Made by a program: the position numbers and the translations under genes. A stretch of DNA of 20,175 bases from the NCBI GenBank assembly GCA_035532215.1, contig DATKRK010000419.1, positions 1 through 20,175 on the forward strand. The letters run 5' to 3'. The notes beneath the pieces are model-generated. The model worked only from the letters and a program-made list of their open reading frames with translations. It was not told the origin of the DNA and did no database searches. Below are positions 8,401-15,825 of the stretch, piece by piece. Position 1 is the stretch's first letter. Each line of letters starts with the position of its first letter. The DNA comes from JAICIG01 sp035532215 (GTDB taxonomy: Bacteria > Planctomycetota > Planctomycetia > Pirellulales > JAICIG01).

Positions 8401-11400
8401 AATATCGGACTTTGCCCGACGCAAGGACGAGGCGTAGATCACCGATCCGGCGAGCCGGCCGTAGAGCTGCGCTTCGGCCTCCGAGGCGTTGAGCTGCCGG
8501 AGCAGAATGTGGCTATGAGTCCAGGCCAGTTCGAAGACGCGATCGGCCAGTTGCGGATCGTGGTACTTGTGCATGACGGCTTCGACAACTTCTCGCATCT
8601 CGCCGACGCCGGTGACCAGGTCGACTCGGGCCGTCTCGTTGGGCTCGAGCTGAATGACGTGCCGAATACAAGCCACGGGATCGAGCACCGGTCCCTGGCC
8701 GCCGGAGAGCGGCGCACGAGAGTCCATCGCCGCCGGTGCAGCCAGGGTCCGTCCGCGGCCGATGAACTTCAGTCGATCCGTTTCGAACGACGCTTCGCCC
8801 GCCGTCGTCCCTCGGACCGTCATCAGGTGCACCATCCACGGCGGCCGTTCTTCGGCCGACCGCGGCCGGCGGGTGCAGAGAATGGCCCGCCGGTCGGGAA
8901 CCAGCTCCGTCTGGACGAACAGATTGCTGAAGGCCGGGTGCGACAGATCGTGGCCTTGCGGCGCCAGTACGATTTCGGCGTAACTGGTCAACTCGATCGT
9001 CCTTGGAACTTCGGACCGGTTCGTGATCGTGATCCGCCGCAACTCGACGTCGTCCTCGGGAGAAACGCTGATTTCGGTGTGCGTCTCGATCCGTTCATCT
9101 CGTCGGCGAAATTCGGCGCGCCCCTGAGTGAAGATCGCCTGATACCGTTTCGTATAGGTCAGCGTTGGCTGCCATGCCGTCGACCAGAAGGCCCCGCTTT
9201 CCAAGTCTCGCAGATAGCAGAACGATCCCCAGCAATCGCGCGTGGGATCTTCGCGCCAGCGCGTCACTGCGATGTCGCCCCAGCGGCTGTACCCGCCTCC
9301 CGCACTGCTGATCACCACATGGTATCGGCCGTTGGAGAGCAGGTTGACCTCCGGCGTCGAGCCGCCTGGGTCGGAAAAGACGCGGAGGGTCCCCTGTTCC
9401 TCGGCCGACACGGCGCGGGTGGCGCTTGCTTCTGCAACGTGAGGGTATACCGGCGCGCTCGACTTGGGCACGCGCTCTTGCAATAAGAGGTCGGCGGCGC
9501 GCAGCATCGGGTCGGCCATGAAGCGGCGCTGCATCGGCCGGTCCAATAACAGGTATGCCAGCGACAGCAGGCTCATTCCCTCGTGGTGCGCCATGAACTG
9601 GCGAACGGCGACGCGCGTCGCTCCGCGCGGCACTCGCGAGGGCGTAAAGTCGACCGCCTCATACAAACCGCAGGCGCCTAGGAGGCCTTCCTCGGCCAGG
9701 CGCTCCAGGTTTCGACAGGCCGCTTCCGGCGACACCATGAGGGCCAGCGCACTCGCATAAGGCGCGATCACCAGGTCCTCGGCCAGCCCGCGTTTGAGTC
9801 CCAAACCTGGAACGCCAAACGCCCGGTATTGGTAATTCATGTGCAGATCGAGCGTGTTGTATCCCGACTCCGACATGCCCCACGGCACGCCGCGCTGTCG
9901 GCCGTAATCGATCTGCCGGCGCACCGCGGCAATGCAGGTTCGGTCGAGCAGCGTGTTTTCGTAGGTCGGCATGACCAACAGCGGCATCAGGTACTCGAAC
10001 ATCGAGCCGCTCCAGCTCAATAAGGTCGGCGCGCCGCCCGTCGTGGTGAGCAAGCGGCCCAGTGCAAACCAATGCTCCTGGCCCACCTGGTCTTGGGCGA
10101 TCGTGACAAAGCTCGCCAGCCGCGCCTCGGAGGCCAGCAGATCGTAGAAGCTGGCATCGAGGCGACTCTCGTCGACGTTGTATCCAATCGCAAACAAATC
10201 GCGGGCTTGATCGAACAGGAACGAGAAGTCCGTGTCGGCTAGCTCCTGGCACCGATCGGCGACTCGCTCCAGCGACTGAATCCGATCGGCTGCGCGCTGC
10301 GACGCGTTTTCGATCGCCTGACGCAACTGCACCAACCAATCGGCGCCGTGCGCCGAGCCACCAGGTTGGCCATCCGTTGGCATGGCGGGGCGTTCGATCA
10401 TGGCATCCAACGCGGGAAGCAACGAAGTTTCCAGGGCTGCGACCTCGCGCAGGGTCGGCGTCGCGTGCAGCCGCGGCAATAGCGAATCGAGTTCGTTGAG
10501 CCGCTTGAGTTGCTCTGAAGAATGTTGTCGTCGCAAGTCGTCGGGAACTGGCGGCAGAGCGGCCCAAGGGGCCAAGTGCAGCAAGTCGTCTCGGTGACCT
10601 ACGCACGAGCGCTCGAAAGCGCTGGCCCACCACAAGAGTTCCTGGTCAACGTTTGCGGCAGCCTTGATCTCCGCCGCGTCGACGGCAAGCCGTGATAAAA
10701 GCGCCGCAGCGGCGCCCAGCGCGTGCGGCTCAACGTCAAGCTGCCGTTCGAGTCGCTCGATCTTGCGGAGCAACTCCGCAAGAACCGTTGGCGCGCCGCC
10801 GTCTTTTCCCGTCTTTGTAAGGCCGCGGGCCACGTCGAGCAGCACATGTAACGTGTCGCGAAGTCCGCCCGCGACGCGTGGCGGCAGCAGCTTATTCTCG
10901 GCGAGTTCCAACAGACCGCGGCGCAGCACCAACACGTGCCCGACAAGATTGCCGCTGTCAACCGTCGAGACGTAGTGCGGCCGCAACGGCTTCAGCGAAC
11001 GCGTGTCGTACCAGTTGAAGAAGTGGCCGCGATATCGGTCCATGCGGCCCAAGGCATCGAACGTTTTCTGCGTACGGTCGAGGAGTTGGCCGACGGAGCA
11101 ATAGCCAAAGTCGCAAGCGGCCAGGTTTGCCAACAGCGCCATTCCGATGTTGGTCGGACTTGTGCGCGACGCAATGGCCGGGACCGGATGCTCTTGGATA
11201 TTGTCGGGAGGAAGCCAGTTCTCTTCCGCCGTAACGAACATCTCGAAGTACCGCCACGTCCGCCGAGCAAGCTTGGCGAGAAACACGCGTTGCTGGCTCG
11301 ACAAGCGAACCGGAGGCGGAGCGATAGGCCGGCTCAACCACCAGGCGACCGCCGGCGAGACCAGCCAAAGGCCGGCCAACGGCAAGACGACAGGCAACCG

Positions 11401-14352
11401 CTCAGCGCGAAACAAGATCGCCGCTAATGCGCCGCCAGCGATTACGGGCGCAAACCACATGCTCCGGAAGAATGCGGCGAGATCGACCGGGGCGCCTCGT
11501 TCGGAGCTGCTGGCCGTTTTCCACTCCAACAGCTTCTTTTTCGTCCAAAGAACGCGAACCAGCGTGCGCACGATCGCATCGAAGCTGACATAGGCGTCGT
11601 AGGGTAGAAACACGAGCAAAAACAGGAACTGAGCCGCTTGTTTGCCCAGCGAGCTAGCCATTAATCGCAAGTGCGCGCCGAGCGGCAAGCCGGGCGCCTT
11701 GCGAGACAAGTCGCTTAGCACCGAGATCAGCGGGACGGCGCCCAGCGCCGCCAGCACGAACATGGTTGCCCCTTGCGCCAGCAGCTTTTCCCCTAGCAGC
11801 CAACAGCTTAAGAGCAGCGCCAGCATGGCGATAGGCACAAGGCTGCGGCGCAGGTTATCGAAAATCTTCCACCACGACAGCGCGCTGATCGGGTTGTCGA
11901 CTCGTCCTGCTGCCAGCCTTGGGACCCGCGGCAAGAGCCACCAGGCGATTTGCCAGTCGCCGCGCATCCAACGATGTCGCCGGCTGACGTCCACGGGATA
12001 TCGCGACGGAAAGTCTTCGTACAACTCGACGTCGCTCAGCAGGGCGGACCGGGCATGGGCGCTCTCGAGAAGATCGTGACTCAAAATCGCATTCTCGGGG
12101 AACCCGCCGCAACTCTGCTCGAAGGCGTCGACATCGTAAATGCCCTTGCCGATGAACGAGCCTTCGCCGAACAGATCCTGGTAAACGTCGGACACGACGC
12201 GCGTATACGGATCGATTCCGGCATCGCCCGCGAACAGCCGCACGAACCACGAACGCTGCGCGCTTGGCAAGCTCACGCCGACGCGCGGCTGCAAAATGCC
12301 ATATCCTTCGACGACTCGCCGGCGCTCGCGATCCAGTACGGGACGGTTGAGGGGGTGGGCCATCGCGCCGACCATTTCCCGGGCCGAGTCGCGCGGCAAC
12401 TGGGTGTCGGTGTCGAGCGTGATGACGTAGCGCACGTCCGGCAAGATGCTCGTGTCGCCGATGACCTGGGAAAACCGGTCGCGGGCGTTGCCGCGCACCA
12501 GCGTGTTCAGTTCCGCCAGCTTGCCGCGCTTTCGCTCATAACCCATCCAAACCCTTTCCTGCGCGTTCCACCGCCGAGGACGGTGGAAGAGGAAGAACGC
12601 GTCGGGTCGATGCTGGTCATACTTTGCGTTGAGCTGTTCGACGCCATCCTTAGCCAGACGCAACAGTTCCTCGTCGTTCGGCATGACCTGCTGCTCCGCG
12701 TCCTCGAAATCGGTCAGCAGGCCAAAATGGAGTTGTTCATCGCAGTTGGCCAGATACCGCACTTCGAGCGCTTCCAGCAGGTCTGCCACGCCCTCGGCGC
12801 GGGTGAGCATCGTTGGGACGACGACCATCGTGCGGTGCTCGGGCGGGATCCCGGCGCTGAAGTCCATTCGCGGCAGCGGTCGGGGGGGGACGAGCAGCGC
12901 GGCCAACCAGTTTGTGACTCCGACGCCCAAATGGCTTGCGCTCACCAGGACCGCGACGAGCAAGCTCGACGACCAGACGCTCCCAACGGGCCAACCCCAG
13001 ACCTCGACGAACGCGGCGGTCGCACCGGCCGTCGCCAGCACAATGCCGCACAAGTAGAAGAATAGCGGAAAGCGCCTCGCGATTTTGCCCGCCGCAGTCC
13101 GCGGCGACGAGCGCACGCTCACGCTGCGCTCGAGCACGGCGCGGCCTCGGTCGATGAGGTAGTAGCCGACGTGCGCCGTGCGATCTTCGGGGCTCTCCGC
13201 GGCCGCGGCTTGCGCGAGCTGAATCGCCTTGCGGACTACATCGTACTCCGACCAACCGCTTCGCTTCGCGACCTCTTCGACAACGTGTCGGTAACGGTCG
13301 CGGGTGTTGAAGTCCATCTTGGCGTGGACGTGGGTCGGATCGTCGCGCAGCGTCTGTTCGATCAGGCTGTGTTGTTCGACAAAGTCACGCCAATCGTTCG
13401 CGCCGAGAAACCGCAGGCTGCCGATGCTGTTGCCCATCGAGACCTGGTCGGCGGCCTGCGCCTGACCTTCGGCCAGGACCAGCCGTTCGATCGTCAACCC
13501 ATGTTCCGACAGCCGGTGCTCCAACCAACTGTTGGCGAACGCGAAATGCGGGCTCTGCCCCTGCAAGTGTCTGGTCAGCTCCGATATGAACGCGCCCGAC
13601 ATCGGCGGGTTTGCGCGCGCCATGTCCGCCAGCACGAGTACCAGGTCGGTTGGGTTCCGTTCGACCACCTCTACCATCCGTTCGGCCCAGTCGTCGGCCA
13701 GATCCTGGTCTCTTCGCCCAGCGGCCAGGCGTGCAGCGACGCGGCGCAGATTCTCGATCAGCGCCAACCGCAGCATGATCGGCACCGCCCAAAGTTCGCC
13801 GAGCTTGAGCGGCTCGATCGTTTGATAGGCTGCGATAAAACTGTTGACGCTGTCGGCGTCGATCCGCCCGTCGACGTGCGCGATCAACTCCAGCACGATC
13901 CCGTAAACTCGCGGGTAACTCGTCGCCGGTCCGCCAGCCAGCCGCGGCAATTCGCGGCTATAAGCTCGCGGCAAATGCCGCCGAGCGGTCCGAATCTGGT
14001 CTTCGATCAGATAAAAATTATCGAGCAGCCATTCGGCGGCGGGCGGAATCCGCCGGTTCCGCTTGGCCGCCGCCGTCACAAGCTCGTAGGTCTCGACGAG
14101 GAGCCGTTCGTTTTCGTCGAGCCGCGCAATCAACTTGTCAGACACGCGCCCTGTCGCCAGCCGGTGCGACGCCGCCAACGACTTGGCATGCCGCTGCAAC
14201 TGCTCGACGCTCAAGAGTTCCGCTCTCAGCGGTTGTTCGTCCGTCTCCTTAGGCGCCAGGCTATCCCCGCCGCTCAACTTCCGCCAAGGAGCCAGTCGCT
14301 CCAGCCTCGCCTTTACTGCTTGAACACCCACCGCGATCCTTTCTTTCGGCAC
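5470..14352 (-). CDS. Cyclic beta-1,2-glucan synthase (GT84, glycoamylase-like, GH94)
   Basis: A multidomain membrane enzyme of the NdvB/ChvB/Cgs family, which polymerises UDP-glucose into beta-1,2-glucan, trims it by phosphorolysis and cyclises it. The 2960 residues match the family (about 2800-2900). Residues 1-425 are helical and soluble. TM helices lie near 428-480, then near 836-855, 861-885, 900-920, 960-981 and 985-1006. The GT84 domain lies between the two TM groups, with its DxD at Asp647/Asp649 (TLDTDTQLPRD) and RRHRWMRGDWQ at 791-801. A glycoamylase-like region (about 1030-1625) has ESGYN (1495-1499) and FMAHHEGMSL (1586-1595). Two GH94-type beta-sandwich segments follow (from about 1650 and 2145), then the catalytic barrel with GGAFGFRDQLQDAM (near 2480-2500) and the acid motif GDWNDGM (2622-2628). 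The start is a GTG after a G-rich AGGCGGGA; an in-frame stop lies 12 codons upstream. No exporter gene is adjacent, and the gene appears to form its own transcription unit. Confidence 0.95.
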   Translation of the reverse strand: MPKERIAVGVQAVKARLERLAPWRKLSGGDSLAPKETDEQPLRAELLSVEQLQRHAKSLAASHRLATGRVSDKLIARLDENERLLVETYELVTAAAKRNRRIPPAAEWLLDNFYLIEDQIRTARRHLPRAYSRELPRLAGGPATSYPRVYGIVLELIAHVDGRIDADSVNSFIAAYQTIEPLKLGELWAVPIMLRLALIENLRRVAARLAAGRRDQDLADDWAERMVEVVERNPTDLVLVLADMARANPPMSGAFISELTRHLQGQSPHFAFANSWLEHRLSEHGLTIERLVLAEGQAQAADQVSMGNSIGSLRFLGANDWRDFVEQHSLIEQTLRDDPTHVHAKMDFNTRDRYRHVVEEVAKRSGWSEYDVVRKAIQLAQAAAAESPEDRTAHVGYYLIDRGRAVLERSVSVRSSPRTAAGKIARRFPLFFYLCGIVLATAGATAAFVEVWGWPVGSVWSSSLLVAVLVSASHLGVGVTNWLAALLVPPRPLPRMDFSAGIPPEHRTMVVVPTMLTRAEGVADLLEALEVRYLANCDEQLHFGLLTDFEDAEQQVMPNDEELLRLAKDGVEQLNAKYDQHRPDAFFLFHRPRRWNAQERVWMGYERKRGKLAELNTLVRGNARDRFSQVIGDTSILPDVRYVITLDTDTQLPRDSAREMVGAMAHPLNRPVLDRERRRVVEGYGILQPRVGVSLPSAQRSWFVRLFAGDAGIDPYTRVVSDVYQDLFGEGSFIGKGIYDVDAFEQSCGGFPENAILSHDLLESAHARSALLSDVELYEDFPSRYPVDVSRRHRWMRGDWQIAWWLLPRVPRLAAGRVDNPISALSWWKIFDNLRRSLVPIAMLALLLSCWLLGEKLLAQGATMFVLAALGAVPLISVLSDLSRKAPGLPLGAHLRLMASSLGKQAAQFLFLLVFLPYDAYVSFDAIVRTLVRVLWTKKKLLEWKTASSSERGAPVDLAAFFRSMWFAPVIAGGALAAILFRAERLPVVLPLAGLWLVSPAVAWWLSRPIAPPPVRLSSQQRVFLAKLARRTWRYFEMFVTAEENWLPPDNIQEHPVPAIASRTSPTNIGMALLANLAACDFGYCSVGQLLDRTQKTFDALGRMDRYRGHFFNWYDTRSLKPLRPHYVSTVDSGNLVGHVLVLRRGLLELAENKLLPPRVAGGLRDTLHVLLDVARGLTKTGKDGGAPTVLAELLRKIERLERQLDVEPHALGAAAALLSRLAVDAAEIKAAANVDQELLWWASAFERSCVGHRDDLLHLAPWAALPPVPDDLRRQHSSEQLKRLNELDSLLPRLHATPTLREVAALETSLLPALDAMIERPAMPTDGQPGGSAHGADWLVQLRQAIENASQRAADRIQSLERVADRCQELADTDFSFLFDQARDLFAIGYNVDESRLDASFYDLLASEARLASFVTIAQDQVGQEHWFALGRLLTTTGGAPTLLSWSGSMFEYLMPLLVMPTYENTLLDRTCIAAVRRQIDYGRQRGVPWGMSESGYNTLDLHMNYQYRAFGVPGLGLKRGLAEDLVIAPYASALALMVSPEAACRNLERLAEEGLLGACGLYEAVDFTPSRVPRGATRVAVRQFMAHHEGMSLLSLAYLLLDRPMQRRFMADPMLRAADLLLQERVPKSSAPVYPHVAEASATRAVSAEEQGTLRVFSDPGGSTPEVNLLSNGRYHVVISSAGGGYSRWGDIAVTRWREDPTRDCWGSFCYLRDLESGAFWSTAWQPTLTYTKRYQAIFTQGRAEFRRRDERIETHTEISVSPEDDVELRRITITNRSEVPRTIELTSYAEIVLAPQGHDLSHPAFSNLFVQTELVPDRRAILCTRRPRSAEERPPWMVHLMTVRGTTAGEASFETDRLKFIGRGRTLAAPAAMDSRAPLSGGQGPVLDPVACIRHVIQLEPNETARVDLVTGVGEMREVVEAVMHKYHDPQLADRVFELAWTHSHILLRQLNASEAEAQLYGRLAGSVIYASSLRRAKSDILVRNRRSQSGLWGYGISGDLPIVLVRMRDREKIDLVRQAVQAHAYWRMKGVVVDLVIWNEDDSVYRQTLQDTIMDVIAASPEATLVDKPGGIFVRRGEQMSDEDQALLQTVARIVLRDDAGTLMEQAARRGRGEVSVPALKPLRRRPEPAPFTEAPQRDLAYFNGLGGFSRDGREYVTLLSPGQITPAPWVNVIANPQFGSVVSESGSVYTWSENSHEFRLTPWSNDPVTGASGEAIYIRDEETGHFWSPSPSPARGEMPYVARHGFGYSVFEYAEDGIVTELSLFVAIDEPVKFARLRISNRSGRPRRLSITSYWEWVLGELRDKTLLHVVTELDLMTGALFARNAYSSEFGERIAFVDCSETARTLTADRTEFLGRNGTPANPAALGRVRLSGRVGAGFDPCAAVQAPCNLNDGEEKDVVFTLGAAQNAEQARQLLQRFRGAASAQQALEAVWRYWSRSLGTVYCETPDPAVNFLANGWLVYQTLACRMWARTGFYQSGGAFGFRDQLQDAMALLHAEPGVFREHLLRAAAHQFREGDVQHWWHPPAGRGVRTHFSDDYLWLAYATSRYVSATGDTGVLDETVPYLTARPVRPEEESYYDLPQVSGDSGTLYDHCVRAIDCGLRFGTHGLPLMGCGDWNDGMNLVGMQGQGESVWLAFFLYDALTRFAELAQSRGDAAIADRYSIEAGRLRGNIEEHAWDGAWYRRAYFDDGTPLGSASNPECQIDSLPQSWSVLSGAGARERSLSAMDSVDRLLVCRDARLIQLFEPPFDKSPLNPGYIKGYIPGVRENGGQYTHAAVWTVMAFAAMGDSQRAWELFSLINPVTHADTAETAATYRVEPYVVAADIYAVAPHTGRGGWTWYTGSAGWMYRLITESLLGLNLEVDKLRFTPCLPRSWSTFKIHYRYRETHYHITFHNQGAGSTIERVTVDGNDQLERYVPLVDDRNDHQVEVKVGQAPAPATRVNREDLAIPPA

Positions 14353-14791
14353 AGTGTTCCCGCCTGCGAGCGGGTACTGCGGATTTCAAGTGCTTGTTTG
14401 GTCGACGCGGAGCTTCAAGTACGCGGCCATTTCCTCTTTCGCTTTCGGCAAGTTGGCTTCAACAATACGTAGCTCGCTTAGGGCCGCGGCGTAGTCCCGC
14501 TATTTTGGCGATGCGATTTGCGCCGCGGAGCTAGCTACGCCTGCCACGCTCAGCGGCTGGCGCGCGATCGCCCATTCAGCGTCGCTCGAATCATGGCCCC
14601 TGATTCTACCGCATCATGGATGTGCCGCGTCAGCCCTCGGCGATCGAGGGCACGAATGGGGGCGGCAGAGCGCTCGATACCACAAGCGCAATAAAAAACG
14701 GACCTCGGTTGCGTCCCTCGGCCCGTCGACAAGCTCGGATAACCCAAGCCTCTACTGGAATAATATGCGCGCCAGCTATGGCCGGCTAATG

Positions 14792-14811
14792 TCATCATGA
14801 ATTGATGATGA
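14792..14811. promoter_or_regulatory. Perfect 7-bp inverted repeat, possible operator
   Basis: TCATCAT-GAATTG-ATGATGA has perfectly complementary 7-bp arms and an AT-rich 6-nt centre, in the gap upstream of the glucan synthase gene (about 440 bp from its start). The short symmetric form resembles a dimeric-regulator binding site, but distance and lack of a recognised promoter make this a weak inference. It could also be a small RNA hairpin. Confidence 0.25.
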
Positions 14812-14840
14812 GCTTGGGATCGGATTTCTTATTTTCGAGG

Positions 14841-14878
14841 CGAAGCGGGATGGTTCGCGGGCGACGAACCAAGCTTCG
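14841..14878 (-). terminator. Nested hairpin at the 3' end of the sigma-factor operon
   Basis: The outer stem CGAAGC/GCTTCG (14841-14846 with 14873-14878) encloses a perfect inner stem GGTTCG-CGGGCGA-CGAACC (14852-14870). It lies 18 nt beyond the cupin stop codon at the end of the minus-strand gene series. Twelve base pairs in two stacked stems make it a stable structure. No U-tract follows on the minus strand (sequence continues CCTCGAAAATAAG), so it may be a 3'-end stabiliser or Rho-assisted terminator, not a standard intrinsic one. Confidence 0.45.
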
Positions 14879-14896
14879 AAACGCGACTTCGTCCCG

Positions 14897-15256
14897 TTAA
14901 CCGCCGATCAATTCAACGCTGCCGCCCGTTTTGGCGGCAATCAGCGTTACCAGCACCGAGGCATTGTCGATTCCTCGAATCGAAAACTGGTCGTCGAGCG
15001 AAAGGTGCAGAAGTTGTCCCGGCTTCAGATCATACTTCTTCCCAAGAGCAAACAGGGAAACGCGGCCATCGAGGCATTGCACGACCATATCGCCCTGGGC
15101 CTGATGGGTGGGCACGTCTCGGCCGGCCGGAACGATCAACTGGATAATCTCCACTTGCGGCGTCTTCACAAGCGTGATTTTGCGGCTTGTTTCGTCGATA
15201 GAAGCGAGCGGCTCCAGCCATATGGTTGGTCCCGGGTTCGCAATTGGCTCCGCCAT
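14897..15256 (-). CDS. Small cupin-fold protein
   Basis: A single-domain beta-barrel (cupin) protein of 119 residues. An ATG also occurs three codons upstream (15263-15265), but there AAGG touches the codon; for ATG 15254-15256 the same AGAAGG is 9 nt away, so this start is chosen. The cupin pattern is visible in LIVPAGRDVPTHQAQGDMVV, CLDGRVSLFALGKKYDLKPG and QLLHLSLDDQFSIRG. Of the usual metal ligands, only His51 in the first motif and possibly His84 remain; the position where related proteins have a PHS triplet carries Gln-Phe-Ser (Q90). Metal binding and enzymatic activity are therefore doubtful, and a ligand-binding or structural role is possible. It lies 114 bp downstream of the DUF3467 gene, same strand, and is probably the last gene of the sigma-factor series. 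The fold assignment is fairly secure; the substrate is unknown. Confidence 0.8.
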   Translation of the reverse strand: MAEPIANPGPTIWLEPLASIDETSRKITLVKTPQVEIIQLIVPAGRDVPTHQAQGDMVVQCLDGRVSLFALGKKYDLKPGQLLHLSLDDQFSIRGIDNASVLVTLIAAKTGGSVELIGG

Positions 15257-15370
15257 TTGATTCATCCTTCTTTGCTAATTCATTCTATCATTTTCTCGGA
15301 CGAGACGCCGCTGGCGACCAACAGTCCAACATCGGCTGCGACAGAATCGCAAGCGCCAGCTTATCTCAGC

Positions 15371-15730
15371 TCACTCCCGTGCATGCGGAAACTGCGCGTC
15401 CATGGCACGACGCGTCACGTCTGGCTCGACCACTCCGAAGGCCGCTTCGTGTCGCTCGAACGTCATCTGCAGCGCGTGCAGTATTCGCTTGGCTGTAAAA
15501 TAGTTCGTAGAGATGCGCTGCGTGACGATAATTGCATCCGGGGAGGCGGTAAACGGATGCGGGTTAAGGCCGAAATCGAAAATCAACTCCTCGGGCGTGC
15601 CGGTAATGCGACAAAAATTGGCATACGACGCAACGATGTGCGAATCGTCGACCCTGAGCGCAGATGGCGCCGGCTTCGCCGTACTTTTGTCGGCATCCGG
15701 GGCGACCGTTGGTTCGAGAGGGGCATTCAT
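15371..15730 (-). CDS. DUF3467 domain protein
   Basis: A 119-residue cytoplasmic protein with an acidic/Pro-Ala N-terminal tail (about residues 1-25) and the DUF3467 core: LRVDDSHIVASYANFCRITG, TPEELIFDFGLNPHPF, then AIIVTQRISTNYFTAKRILH, ALQMTFERHEAAFGVVE. The function of this family is not established. The ATG at 15728-15730 has no ribosome binding site of its own; its first bases overlap the stop codon of an 8-codon leader (ATGA at 15727-15730), which does have one, so translation by coupling is inferred. The frame is open upstream to a TTG at 15788-15790, but that would read through the leader region without a proper initiation site. It lies 95 bp downstream of the anti-sigma gene and upstream of the cupin gene, probably in one operon. 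Confidence 0.85.
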   Translation of the reverse strand: MNAPLEPTVAPDADKSTAKPAPSALRVDDSHIVASYANFCRITGTPEELIFDFGLNPHPFTASPDAIIVTQRISTNYFTAKRILHALQMTFERHEAAFGVVEPDVTRRAMDAQFPHARE

Positions 15731-15753
15731 AGAAGGGCTCGTGGATTGCTCAT
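15727..15753 (-). CDS. Eight-codon leader peptide coupled to the DUF3467 gene
   Basis: MSNPRALL, from ATG 15751-15753 to TGA 15727-15729. An AGGAG (15761-15765) stands 7 nt before the ATG, one of the best ribosome binding sites in the window. The stop overlaps the DUF3467 start by 4 nt (ATGA), the classical arrangement for re-initiation of terminating ribosomes. Because the downstream gene has no site of its own, the leader probably delivers ribosomes to it. Alternatively, a single-base error in the sequence or an undetected frameshift could make the leader the true N-terminus of the protein. Confidence 0.5.
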   Translation of the reverse strand: MSNPRALL

Positions 15754-15825
15754 GGAACAACTCCTGGGGTTGGGTATATGCCACCTCCAACCTGAGCTAT
15801 TCCACTTCCGGTTGAACTAAAACAG

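Larger units (their letters stand above)
14353..14896. other. Gene-poor stretch upstream of the glucan synthase
   Basis: This 544-bp gap lies between the cupin gene and the glucan synthase gene, both on the minus strand, so it should hold the glucan synthase promoter. No clear -35/-10 pair was found. It contains several hairpins: 14633-14651 (GCCCTCG-GCGAT-CGAGGGC, perfect), 14792-14811, and 14841-14878 (the last two listed separately). A minus-strand frame from 14613 to 14386 reads in a protein-like way but has an internal TAG and no start; it is described under findings as a possible gene remnant. Confidence 0.5.

Noticed and set aside
6205..9486. Long plus-strand frames of 421 and 518 codons opposite the glucan synthase gene
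   Set aside because: They are GC-driven shadows of the minus-strand gene: composition is Arg/His/Gln/Asp-rich, no family is recognisable, and the opposite strand encodes intact GH94 and glycoamylase-like motifs over the whole stretch.
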